A DNA stretch of 17,497 bases from Acidaminococcus sp. (GCA_019416065.1 DXYB01000041.1:1-17497); one strand, 5' to 3'. Positions 8,700-16,171 are shown, counted from the stretch's first letter. Translations and numbers: made by a program. The notes: generated from the letters alone by a model not told the origin.

Positions 8700-9479
8700 T
8701 TACAGGCTTACATTGGGCAGATAGGTTTTTAACGTCGCTAGACATTTTTCCATATGTTCCGGGGATGGTGCCGGCGTCCCGGCTAAAAGATAGGGCCGGC
8801 TCAATTTGGCATAAGTGCCTTCTCCCAGACGGTGATAGGGAAGGAGCTGGAGATGATCCAGCTTTTTCAGTTCTTTGCAGAAAGAACCGATCTTAGCCAG
8901 TTCTTCCGGCGTGTCGTTTACCCCGGGAACCAGCGGAGTACGGATGACAAACCGAAAGGGCTCCGGGCTATTGTCCAGTTTTTTCATATTGTCTAAAATC
9001 ACCCGGTTACAAATCCCGCAGTATTTTTTATGTAGGTCATTGCTGACGCACTTTAGATCAGCAAATAAGGTGCCAATATAAGGGAGCATGGAGACTAAGG
9101 CTGTCCACGGACCAAACAGGCTTGTTTCCACTGCTGTGGAAATACCTTCCTGCAGGGAGTTTTGCAAAAGCGCCCGGGCAAAACAGGGCTGGCTCAGCAG
9201 TTCTCCTCCGGAAATCGTCATACCACCACCACTCATGAAATAGAAGGGACTATCTTTACGAATTTCATTCATCACCTGTTCCACAGTCATTTTGCGGCCG
9301 TAGGTGGTTTCCCCATCCTGGGTGGTTTCGATGCCGCCCTTTTGGCTTTCTGGCGTGGAACACCACTGGCAGTGCAACGGGCATCCTTTGAGAAAGACGA
9401 CTGTGCGCATTCCATCTCCGTCGTGGATGGAAGACCGTTCAATGCGCAGGACCATGCCTGCCAGTTGTTCCGATGCCAT
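8700..9479 (-). CDS. Glycyl radical enzyme activating protein (radical SAM)
   Basis: A 259-residue radical SAM enzyme that generates the glycyl radical on its partner enzyme using S-adenosylmethionine. The [4Fe-4S] motif CPLHCQWC places Cys33, Cys37 and Cys40 in the CxxxCxxC pattern, followed by STPESQ and a TISGGE motif typical of activases. ATG 9479 has AAGGGGAG 9 bases upstream and lies 35 bases after the glycyl radical enzyme stop, so the two are co-transcribed. The region right after the radical SAM cysteines carries no further cysteine cluster, so the two-[4Fe-4S] ferredoxin-like insert common in activases of eliminase-type partners is absent; the size resembles the pyruvate formate-lyase activase. 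The dedicated partner is almost certainly the adjacent enzyme. Confidence 0.93.
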   Translation of the reverse strand: MASEQLAGMVLRIERSSIHDGDGMRTVVFLKGCPLHCQWCSTPESQKGGIETTQDGETTYGRKMTVEQVMNEIRKDSPFYFMSGGGMTISGGELLSQPCFARALLQNSLQEGISTAVETSLFGPWTALVSMLPYIGTLFADLKCVSNDLHKKYCGICNRVILDNMKKLDNSPEPFRFVIRTPLVPGVNDTPEELAKIGSFCKELKKLDHLQLLPYHRLGEGTYAKLSRPYLLAGTPAPSPEHMEKCLATLKTYLPNVSL

Positions 9480-9514
9480 TACAATTCACTCCCCTTATCG
9501 TGTTGCTCTTTTAC

Positions 9515-11929
9515 TTATGCTTCTTTTTCATGGAAGCATGCTTTTCTTTCGTGCCAGGTGTTGATTTCCGTCCGGCCGATAATTTCGTTTTGTGTTTCCC
9601 GACTTAGTTCTACAAAGAAAGCCGTATATCCTGCTACTCGGATCAATAGATCCCGGTGTTTGTCCGGATGATTCTGGGCATCAATCAAGGTGTCCCGATC
9701 CACGCAGTTGATTTGTACGTGGTACACATCTAGCAGGCTCATGGTCTTGATCATGTTCATGGCGTGCCGCATACCTTCTTCACCTTTAATCAATTCTGGT
9801 TCAAATTTCATGTTGAGCTGGGTGCCCTGCGTATACCGGGCATGGGGCAGGCAGCTGACGGATTTCAAGAGGCCAGTGGGGCCGTTGACATCCGTACCGC
9901 CGGTGGCACCGATGCCGTCGGTGAGCGGGGTTAAGGCTTTCCGCCCGCTGGGCAGAGCGCCTACCCAGGTACCGATAGGTGTATTGCCAGATACCGGCAA
10001 CATGCCCAGGGTCATCTTGCCAAACTTGGTGTCGTATTTTTCAAACTGATCTGCTACGTAGGTGTAGATTTCGCCTACGCAGAAGTCCGCATCCTTGTCG
10101 TCGTTACCATATTTGGGGGCAGCCAGGCATTTTTTCTGTACGTCTTCATAGCCTTCAAAGTTGGCATCCAGGGCTTTTACCAATGTATCCATGGAGATTT
10201 CTTTCTTGTCATACACCAGGGATTTTACAGCTGCCACGGAGTTGACGATATCCGCCTGGCCAACGGTAATCACGCCGCCGCCGGCGTTGTATTTGGCGCC
10301 GCCGGGCTGGCTGTAGTCCAAACCGGTTTCCATGCAGTGTTCATAGGAAAGGGACAAAGCCGGCACTGGACGATAGCGCATGGATAGATAATCTAGCAGC
10401 TGGTTGCCAGAAGTGATGGCATCGACGGCAAAGTCAATATGCTTTTTAATGGCGTCCATAAAGTCTTTAAAGGTTTTGAAGTTCCGTGGATCACCGGTAT
10501 GCACGGAAACTTGTTCCCCAGTGATGCGGCTCTTACCGTCGTTTAAGGCAAATTCCACCATGGCGCCCATGTTGATATCAGCAATATCGGTGTATTGTTT
10601 CATGCGGCCGGACAGGTTGGTTTCCACGCAGCCGCAGGGGTTCCAGTCCCAGGCTTCCCGTAGGGGAACCCCTTTGTTTTGCAGCATCTGGATGCCTACG
10701 TCATTGGAGTAAATAGCCGGCATGGTCAGCCCTCTGCCAATGGATTCCACGGCTTTGTGAAGCAGGCTGTCCGGGTTCTTGGCAATGCTGTAGGTAAAGC
10801 CCAGGTTCGGTTCTTTGAATCGTACATCTTCGGTAGCCTGAATCATCATGTAGGATAGTTCATTGGAAGCATCGTTGCCATATTTATCCACGCCGCCACA
10901 GCTGGTTTGTACGGTGATGCAATACCCCGCTGCGTATTTGGCAGTTTCCGCATCCTGGAACAGACTCATTTCCGCAATCTTGATCCACAGGCAATCCAAT
11001 AGTTCCTGTGCATCATCATCGGTCAGGATACCGGCCTCTTTATCAGCCTTGTAGTATGGATAGAAGTACTGGTCAATCCGGCCCAGGTTGTAAGAAGACG
11101 CGTTTTGTTCCATAAATACGCCGTATTCATAGGAAAGCATGCTTTGGCAGGCTTCGTAGAAGTTACGGGCGGGGAATTCCGGTACCCGGCGGTTGACTTC
11201 CGCGATTTTTAGCAGTTCCTGTTTCCGTACAGGGTCCGCACATTCTGCAGCCATTTGTTCTGCCAGGTCTGCATGCCGGTTGGCTAGAAGAATAATCCCT
11301 TCGGCGGCTTTGATTTCAGCTTTGTAGAAATACATTTTTTCCAGGTCGCCAGGAACGGCATCATCTAAGGCTGCCAAGCGTTCATGCGCTTCCTTTTTAA
11401 TGGCACCCAGCCCCAGTTGCAGAATTCGGTTCCAGCCCGGGGTGTTTTCCCCGTAGCCACGAACCGCTTTCCGGTCGATGTAGATGGCACCATTTTTCTT
11501 TAAAGTCTGCACATCTTTGGGGAGCAATTTTTTCCAGCGGTCAAAAAGACATTTATTTTTCCAGTATTCGGAAACTTCTTCCTTGAAAACTTTTTTGCCT
11601 TCCTCGCTGAGATAGAACGGGTCAAATTCACGGGTGCTAATGGTATCCAGCTCATCATCAATAATGGAGGCGGAGCTGTCAGCACACAAAATCCCCGCAC
11701 GGGGCTTAAAGGCTACACCACCAACCAATAGTTCATGGGGCAGGATATAGATGTGTTTCTTTTGGCACTGGTTGTAGTAACCGGCGGCTTTTTGCAGGAT
11801 CCAGGGTTCCCCCTCTGTCGCCTTGAAACCTTCTGTCAAGTAAGCGGCGTTGTAAACGTCCATATCCACCCGGGTATCCAGGTACTGTTTACGCAGCGCC
11901 TCAATCCGTTTGATGTACTCTTTTGCCAT
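9515..11929 (-). CDS. Glycyl radical enzyme of unknown substrate (PFL-like; eliminase or decarboxylase type)
   Basis: An 804-residue oxygen-sensitive cytoplasmic enzyme. The C-terminal glycyl radical loop is RVAGY, with radical Gly767, inside a typical LLIRVAGYTAFF...RTE context. The thiyl-radical loop is GCVE: Cys434 with Glu436 two residues on. That C-x-E pattern is found in glycyl radical dehydratases, C-N and C-S lyases and arylacetate decarboxylases, whereas pyruvate formate-lyase has Cys-Cys. By my recollection the numbering matches the catalytic Cys434/Glu436 of trans-4-hydroxy-L-proline dehydratase, and ALDANFEGYE (587-596) also resembles that enzyme, but the substrate-side loops differ. 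The choline-lyase/glycerol-dehydratase signature after GCVEP is absent. ATG 11929 has AAGGAGG 9 bases upstream. It is first gene of a sigma-54-driven operon with its activase and an activator, divergent from a BCCT transporter. Reaction unassigned. Confidence 0.93.
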   Translation of the reverse strand: MAKEYIKRIEALRKQYLDTRVDMDVYNAAYLTEGFKATEGEPWILQKAAGYYNQCQKKHIYILPHELLVGGVAFKPRAGILCADSSASIIDDELDTISTREFDPFYLSEEGKKVFKEEVSEYWKNKCLFDRWKKLLPKDVQTLKKNGAIYIDRKAVRGYGENTPGWNRILQLGLGAIKKEAHERLAALDDAVPGDLEKMYFYKAEIKAAEGIILLANRHADLAEQMAAECADPVRKQELLKIAEVNRRVPEFPARNFYEACQSMLSYEYGVFMEQNASSYNLGRIDQYFYPYYKADKEAGILTDDDAQELLDCLWIKIAEMSLFQDAETAKYAAGYCITVQTSCGGVDKYGNDASNELSYMMIQATEDVRFKEPNLGFTYSIAKNPDSLLHKAVESIGRGLTMPAIYSNDVGIQMLQNKGVPLREAWDWNPCGCVETNLSGRMKQYTDIADINMGAMVEFALNDGKSRITGEQVSVHTGDPRNFKTFKDFMDAIKKHIDFAVDAITSGNQLLDYLSMRYRPVPALSLSYEHCMETGLDYSQPGGAKYNAGGGVITVGQADIVNSVAAVKSLVYDKKEISMDTLVKALDANFEGYEDVQKKCLAAPKYGNDDKDADFCVGEIYTYVADQFEKYDTKFGKMTLGMLPVSGNTPIGTWVGALPSGRKALTPLTDGIGATGGTDVNGPTGLLKSVSCLPHARYTQGTQLNMKFEPELIKGEEGMRHAMNMIKTMSLLDVYHVQINCVDRDTLIDAQNHPDKHRDLLIRVAGYTAFFVELSRETQNEIIGRTEINTWHERKACFHEKEA

Positions 11930-12011
11930 GATGTTATCCTCCTTTTAGAAACCCTTTTCTCACCTAAAGCCTTTTTATAGTAGGCCGATTTTTCTTGTCA
12001 CCGTTATATAT

Positions 12012-12028
12012 AGCAAAGAACGTGCCAG
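12012..12028 (-). promoter_or_regulatory. Sigma-54 (-24/-12) promoter of the glycyl radical enzyme operon
   Basis: The minus strand reads CTGGCACGTTCTTTGCT: the GG and GC dinucleotides are exactly 10 bases apart and both flanks match the TGGCACG-N4-TTGCW consensus. Transcription would start near 12000, about 70 bases before the ATG at 11929. Confidence 0.85.
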
Positions 12029-12177
12029 AAAATTGAAGGAAGGCTGTAGAAGATAGAAAGAAACTCTGTATGAAGTAACGAGAGAGCCCAGTATCCGTGT
12101 TTGTTTGCCACGCAGCAAAGCACAGAATTTTTAGTTTTCTTGATCTTACCTTCATTGCATAAGAAAAAGACAAGCGG

Positions 12178-12212
12178 ATAAATGCAAAATATTTGGCAGA
12201 TTTTGCATTTAT
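12178..12212. promoter_or_regulatory. 13-bp inverted repeat, first enhancer-like element
   Basis: Perfect 13-bp arms ATAAATGCAAAAT (12178-12190) and ATTTTGCATTTAT (12200-12212) are separated by ATTTGGCAG. Its core at 12183-12207 recurs at 12276-12300. Lying about 165 bases upstream of the minus promoter and 280 upstream of the plus promoter, it has the distance expected for a sigma-54 activator binding site. Confidence 0.65.
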
Positions 12213-12275
12213 TTTGCTCCATGCAAAAAGACTGGCATGCCTATGATAATGATAAAAAATAGAACACAATTATAG

Positions 12276-12300
12276 TGCAAAATTATTGGCAGATCCTGCA
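12276..12300. promoter_or_regulatory. Second copy of the enhancer-like 25-bp repeat
   Basis: Matches the element at 12183-12207 at 21 of 25 positions: TGCAAAAT, two changed bases, then TTGGCAGAT, two changed bases, then TGCA. The copies are 93 bases apart. This one is about 190 bases upstream of the plus sigma-54 promoter, mirroring the first copy's distance from the minus promoter. Confidence 0.6.
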
Positions 12301-12314
12301 AAATAAAGAAAAGG

Positions 12315-12337
12315 TGTAAAATAATTTTGCATGCAAA
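12315..12337. promoter_or_regulatory. Related palindromic element (possible third activator site)
   Basis: TGTAAAAT/ATTTTGCA (12315-12322 and 12324-12331) is an inverted repeat with one mismatch, and TTTGCATGCAAA at 12326-12337 is a perfect 12-bp palindrome. Both share the TGCAAA half-site of the two upstream elements but lack the TTGGCAG core, so it may be a degenerate or different site. Confidence 0.4.
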
Positions 12338-12474
12338 GAATATAAAAGTTAGGGCTACGATTCTAATACAATTGCATATTAAAAATACACAGTATCAAAA
12401 AAGAAGACTTCATACCGTTCTGAGAAATCTGAATATATCATTTTCTTCTACTTTCTGTGGATGTGAAAAAAGTT

Positions 12475-12491
12475 TTGGCACGACTTTTGCA
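12475..12491 (+). promoter_or_regulatory. Sigma-54 (-24/-12) promoter of the transporter operon
   Basis: TTGGCACGACTTTTGCA has GG and GC exactly 10 bases apart and matches the consensus in both boxes. The start site would be near 12502, leaving a leader of about 45 bases with AAGGAGG at 12531-12537. Confidence 0.85.
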
Positions 12492-12546
12492 ACATATAGG
12501 AGCGAGAGGGAAAACGGAAAATGGTCTAATAAGGAGGAGAAAAGTG

Positions 12547-14187
12547 ATGCCGAATGAAAACCTGAAAGGCACGATCTACAAGGAAGTCCTTGCTGTCGTA
12601 GGACTGCTCTTGGCAGCGGAAATCGTGCTGGGTGTATTCTTTACCAAGCAATTCGGCCAGGTGATGTCCACTATGACCTATTGGGTAGGCGATACCTTTG
12701 GTTGGTGGATTAATGGGTTGTCTGTATTGACTTGCGTTCTGGGGTTAGTACTGATCATCTTTAAATGGGGCGATGTAAAAATCGGCGGCGTGGATGCCAA
12801 ACCGGATTTTACCACCTGGCAGTGGTATTCCATTTCTATTTGCGGCGGCATTGGCTGCGGCCTGTTGTACTGGGCCATGGGGGAACCCATGTTCCACTTG
12901 ATGAAACCGCCCATTGCGATCCATGCGGCAGCAGGTGGCCGGGATGCAGCAATTTTTGCTGTGAGCCAGGCAATGTTTCACTGGTCCTTTGTGCAGTATT
13001 TCATTTATTCCCTGCCGGCCTGTGCGTTTGCGCTACTGTGCTTTAACTACCAGCGGCCGCTGTCCATGGGCCCTATGCTGTTGGAAACTACGGGAAAGTA
13101 TTCCCGCTGGGGCACTACCCTGCTCCACATTTTGTGTGGGTACGCCGTGGCTTGCGGCGTCAGTAACTCCATGGCAGCTGGTTTGATGCAGATCAGCGGT
13201 GGAATCAATGCGGTGTTTGGCATCAGCCAGGGAACGATTATGTACTTATTCCTGACGATTGCGGTGGCTGCGTTCTTCATTATTTCCTGCATCACCGGTA
13301 TCAATAAGGGCCTTACCTATGTTTCCAGTGCGTGCATGTTCTGCTTCTTCGGGCTCATGGCCTATGTAGTCATTACGGGAAACGGGGAATTTATTGGCAA
13401 GATCGGTACGGAATCCATGGGACAAATCATGGATAATTTCTGGGGCAAGATTGTTATCAATAATACCATGGTGCCTCAGGATCAATGGCCCAATGAATGG
13501 CCCATTACCTTCTGGAATTCGTTCTTTATTTATGCACCAGTTATCGGTATGTTCCTGGCTCGCATGGGCAAGGGGCATACGGTACGGGAATTTCTCTTAG
13601 TAGAGATCTTGGTTCCCAGCTTGTTCTGCTGCTTATTTATCGCGATTTTTGCTGGCCAGAGCATGTATGTGCAAACCAGCGGCATTATGGACGTGTGGGG
13701 CATGATCCAAAAAGAAGGCATGCAGACCACGTTGTACCAAGTATTGGGCACTATGCCTGGAGGCAAGGGAGTGCAGCTGATTTTCCTAATCACGGTCTGC
13801 CTATCCTTTATTACATTGGCGGATCCTAACACAGCAGCCCTGGCGACATTGTGCGTCCATGGACAAGAAATTGATGCGGAACCACCTAAAGTCATGAAAA
13901 TTGTCCTGGGAACGGCTATTTCCGCTGTAGCTTATTTACTTGTAGTATCCGGTGGTATGGAAGCGGTGAAAGGGTTATTAAACCTGGGCGGGCTGCTTAT
14001 GACGCTGCCGACCTTGTGGCTGTGCCTATCCATCTTTCCACTGGAAATTCCGCTATTGGCCTCTAAGAGCCACCGGATTTCTCAGGCGCCAGTTACGGAT
14101 GAAATTAAACCACCAAAAGAAAATCTCAAAGCAGAAGTCAAGGGATTGGATGTGGTGGTTTACCAGAGACCCTATTCTGATTTTTAA
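12547..14187 (+). CDS. BCCT-family (betaine/carnitine/choline-type) transporter
   Basis: A 546-residue integral membrane carrier with roughly twelve hydrophobic segments, first gene of the plus operon. Family hallmarks are GCGLLYWAMGEP (103-114) and the TM8 stretch from WPITFW (318-323) through GMFLARMGKGHTVRE. Compared with CaiT/BetP, whose TM8 carries YWAWW and binds trimethylammonium groups, the box here reads FWNSFF, retaining Trp323 but having Ser325 and Phe326 where tryptophans are expected. The position of the CaiT arginine that replaces sodium (GLQKGVR) is Thr257 (GINKGLT), which argues against the CaiT exchange mode. The start is ATG 12547 (RBS gap 9); an adjacent in-frame GTG at 12544 is an alternative. 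The longer frame from 12457 overlaps the promoter and is rejected. Substrate is probably small and zwitterionic, not necessarily trimethylated. Confidence 0.93.
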   Translation: MPNENLKGTIYKEVLAVVGLLLAAEIVLGVFFTKQFGQVMSTMTYWVGDTFGWWINGLSVLTCVLGLVLIIFKWGDVKIGGVDAKPDFTTWQWYSISICGGIGCGLLYWAMGEPMFHLMKPPIAIHAAAGGRDAAIFAVSQAMFHWSFVQYFIYSLPACAFALLCFNYQRPLSMGPMLLETTGKYSRWGTTLLHILCGYAVACGVSNSMAAGLMQISGGINAVFGISQGTIMYLFLTIAVAAFFIISCITGINKGLTYVSSACMFCFFGLMAYVVITGNGEFIGKIGTESMGQIMDNFWGKIVINNTMVPQDQWPNEWPITFWNSFFIYAPVIGMFLARMGKGHTVREFLLVEILVPSLFCCLFIAIFAGQSMYVQTSGIMDVWGMIQKEGMQTTLYQVLGTMPGGKGVQLIFLITVCLSFITLADPNTAALATLCVHGQEIDAEPPKVMKIVLGTAISAVAYLLVVSGGMEAVKGLLNLGGLLMTLPTLWLCLSIFPLEIPLLASKSHRISQAPVTDEIKPPKENLKAEVKGLDVVVYQRPYSDF

Positions 14188-14229
14188 CCGGCCATAAGGA
14201 TGCGACTGCGTAAGCAGAGGGGGAGAATT

Positions 14230-14949
14230 ATGCTGAGTCAGAAGTTTGATATCCAGATGTACAACGAATGTTATGGGGAACACGACCATACCTATCCACA
14301 GATTCTGGTGCCACTGGGACAAACCATGGAGATCACCATCGGAGATATGGACTACAAGGTAACGCCCCAGGAGTTGTGCCTGATTCCTTCTGACACCCTG
14401 CACCAATGCAGCTATGAGGGAAAAATGCTGGTGATCAACCTAACGGAAATTGATCTGGAAGACAAGGATGCCGTCCTTTTGTCCTATCCGGTGATTGTTT
14501 CCATGTGCGGGCAGATTCTGGAACTGGTGGATTTGATTCAGACCGAACTGAAGCAAAACCCTGGAAGCGCTTCCGTACGGTATTTGTACAGCTATTTGTA
14601 CAGCAAGCTTCTGGAAAACTGCGCCGCACCATCCATCCGTTATATCAGCGAGCACTATGACCTGCCGATTACTGTCAATCAGCTGGCAGAGATGGAAAAT
14701 TACAATGTTACGTATTACAACGATTGGTTTAAGCAACAAACAGGCTATTCTCCCAGCCTGTATCTGCGAAAGATGCGGATTGAGCGGGCTAAGGAGCTGC
14801 TGTTAGAAAGCCGTCATACCATGATGGATATTGCCATTATGGTGGGCTACAGCAGCAATTCCACCTTTACCCGGGCATTTCATAGCATTACCGGCAAAAC
14901 TCCTAAAACCTACCGGGAAGAACACGGTGTGGCGGTAGAAGTTGGATAA
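14230..14949 (+). CDS. AraC-family transcriptional regulator
   Basis: A 239-residue regulator with an N-terminal cupin-like ligand domain (about 10-80, with HDH near 18-20 and PSDTLHQ near 53-59). The C-terminal AraC DNA-binding domain has two helix-turn-helix units (about 147-172 and 198-229), the second ending in the characteristic GYSSNSTFTRAFHSITGKTPKTYR-like pattern. ATG 14230 has AGAGGGGGAG just upstream; an in-frame ATG at 14200 begins only 12 bases after the transporter stop and is less well placed. It follows the transporter by 42 bases and precedes the TIM-barrel gene by 53, so it is part of the sigma-54-driven operon. Its target and ligand are unknown; a second layer of control over the same pathway is the simplest idea. 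Confidence 0.93.
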   Translation: MLSQKFDIQMYNECYGEHDHTYPQILVPLGQTMEITIGDMDYKVTPQELCLIPSDTLHQCSYEGKMLVINLTEIDLEDKDAVLLSYPVIVSMCGQILELVDLIQTELKQNPGSASVRYLYSYLYSKLLENCAAPSIRYISEHYDLPITVNQLAEMENYNVTYYNDWFKQQTGYSPSLYLRKMRIERAKELLLESRHTMMDIAIMVGYSSNSTFTRAFHSITGKTPKTYREEHGVAVEVG

Positions 14950-15002
14950 ATGGGATAGGATTGTATAAGTATATTGCAATAAAGTGAAAAGGAGCGAAAA
15001 AC

Positions 15003-15947
15003 ATGGACAAGCTGACAGGAAAAAATGCTAACCGGAAATTTAAATTAGGTATGCACAGCTATACCCTGCATTTAAGCGGATTTGGCGAAAGCTGGGGATT
15101 CCAGAGTGAAGGCAAGACCTATGCCTTTGAAAAAGCGGCTACACTGGAAGACTTAATGGATCTGGCGGTGAAAGAAGGCATTGAGGTTTTGCATATCACC
15201 TTGGTGGACTTGAATAACGACACATCCCCGGAACATCTGGCCAAGGTTAAAGCAGAAGCTGAGAAACGAGGAATTGATCTGGAACTGAACATCTCCTTTG
15301 ACGCCCCCAGTGACCCCCGGGTGAACTGCACCATTGCCGAATCCCTGGAAATCGGGCATGCCATCGGTGCTAAACTGGTGAAATACTCCACCGACGTGAA
15401 GCATCCCCATCCTATTTCCCATGCGTCCATGTGCCCGGAAGCTATGGAACAGATGGCCAAGATCGTTATGGAGTTTAAGAAAAATATCCCTACTATTGAA
15501 AAATATGGGATGAAAATTGCTATTGAAAACCATTGCGATTTATTTGCCGACGAAGTGATCTGGATGGTTAAACAACTGGATCATCCTTTGATTGGGGCAT
15601 GCTGTGATACCATCAATTCCCTGATGCTGGCGGAAGGCATTGAGGAATGTGTTCGCAAGATGGCTCCTTATGCCTACTGCGTCCATTTCTGCGACAACCG
15701 GGTGTTTGCGGATCCGGATGGGACCCACTCTCTGGGCTGTGCCATCGGAGATGGGGATGTGGACGTGAAAAAGGTAATGAATATCCTGCGGGAACAAGCA
15801 CCGGAAGAACTGGATACCATTGATTTGGAAATTGAACTGCCGCTGTCCGGGTACACCTTAAAAGAAGGGCGGAAAAAAGAAATTGAGGGAATGCGCAAGA
15901 GCATTCAATACATGCACAAGGAATTGGGCATTGGCCTCAAGCAATAA
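15003..15947 (+). CDS. Xylose-isomerase-like TIM-barrel protein (sugar phosphate isomerase/epimerase family)
   Basis: A 314-residue AP-endonuclease-2/xylose-isomerase-like TIM barrel. The usual divalent-metal ligands fall at strand ends: Glu175 (AIENH), Asp202 (CCDTIN), His228 (CVHFCD) and Glu276 or Glu278 (DLEIEL). Relatives include hexulose/tagatose epimerases, hydroxypyruvate isomerase, inosose dehydratase and 3-oxo-isoapionate decarboxylase, so isomerisation, epimerisation, dehydration or decarboxylation are all possible. ATG 15003 has AAAAGGAG upstream. It is the last gene of the transporter operon and is followed by a terminator. Its conservation in a transporter/glycyl-radical regulon suggests it acts on an oxo or hydroxy acid formed from the imported substrate, but no product can be assigned. 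Confidence 0.88.
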   Translation: MDKLTGKNANRKFKLGMHSYTLHLSGFGESWGFQSEGKTYAFEKAATLEDLMDLAVKEGIEVLHITLVDLNNDTSPEHLAKVKAEAEKRGIDLELNISFDAPSDPRVNCTIAESLEIGHAIGAKLVKYSTDVKHPHPISHASMCPEAMEQMAKIVMEFKKNIPTIEKYGMKIAIENHCDLFADEVIWMVKQLDHPLIGACCDTINSLMLAEGIEECVRKMAPYAYCVHFCDNRVFADPDGTHSLGCAIGDGDVDVKKVMNILREQAPEELDTIDLEIELPLSGYTLKEGRKKEIEGMRKSIQYMHKELGIGLKQ

Positions 15948-15991
15948 GTTAGGTTGTAAAGAAACAAAGATAAAAGCATAGCACACGCCGC

Positions 15992-16017
15992 ACGGGCTGT
16001 CCAACGGGACGGCCCGT
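15992..16017 (+). terminator. Intrinsic terminator after the transporter operon
   Basis: An 11-bp stem ACGGGCTGTCC / GGACGGCCCGT (one T·G pair) with an AACG loop lies 45 bases after the TIM-barrel stop and is followed by TGTCTTTGCTT, a moderately T-rich tail. Confidence 0.7.
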
Positions 16018-16101
16018 TGTCTTTGCTTGGACAACGTACTTCTGGCAACCATTGTTTCTTGGTTGTTTTAGGGCAGCCACATAGTAGGAATGATGAAAAT
16101 T

Positions 16102-16110
16102 TGGTATAAT
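16102..16110 (+). promoter_or_regulatory. Extended -10 promoter of the second sigma-54 activator gene
   Basis: TGGTATAAT is a perfect TATAAT with an extended TGn motif. No good -35 box lies 16-18 bases upstream. It is 62 bases before the ATG at 16172, so this regulator is likely housekeeping-sigma transcribed, independent of the preceding operon. Confidence 0.6.
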
Positions 16111-16171
16111 AAGATTGCATGAAAGACGCAACATAGCGTGAAAAAAGTAACAGAAAGGGAGGCACCTTGGC

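Larger units (their letters stand above)
11930..12546. other. 617-bp divergent control region between the enzyme and transporter operons
   Basis: AT-rich non-coding region that holds two opposed sigma-54 promoters (minus 12028-12012, plus 12475-12491), two copies of a 25-bp enhancer-like repeat (12183-12207, 12276-12300), a related palindromic element at 12315-12337, and a short inverted repeat TTTGC/GCAAA at 12104-12108 and 12115-12119. Open frames here (up to 101 codons) lack ribosome sites and look like chance. Confidence 0.8.

Noticed and set aside
9515..11929. Naming the enzyme choline TMA-lyase (CutC) because of the BCCT neighbour
   Set aside because: The choline-lyase sequence after GCVEP is absent, the enzyme and activase are shorter than that pair, and no microcompartment genes are present.
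9515..11929. Naming the enzyme trans-4-hydroxyproline dehydratase
   Set aside because: The catalytic Cys/Glu numbering matches, but substrate-side loops look different and no pyrroline-5-carboxylate reductase is nearby; similarity is not enough to assign the substrate.
11964..12269. 101-codon minus-strand open frame in the divergent control region
   Set aside because: It overlaps the sigma-54 promoter and the inverted repeat, lacks a ribosome site and has no recognisable protein features.
12183..12300. TTGGCAG...TGCA segments in the two 25-bp repeats as extra sigma-54 promoters
   Set aside because: GG and GC are only 8 bases apart in both copies, whereas sigma-54 promoters need 10; enhancer sites fit better.
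12457..12546. Upstream extension of the transporter to an ATG at 12457
   Set aside because: It would begin before the sigma-54 promoter and its inferred start site; the strong ribosome site at 12531-12537 points to 12547.
12327..12557. 76-codon plus-strand open frame before the transporter
   Set aside because: It spans the sigma-54 promoter and overlaps the transporter start; its composition is that of AT-rich intergenic DNA.
12547..14187. Naming the transporter CaiT (carnitine/butyrobetaine exchanger)
   Set aside because: No other carnitine genes are present, and the CaiT arginine and aromatic box are not conserved.
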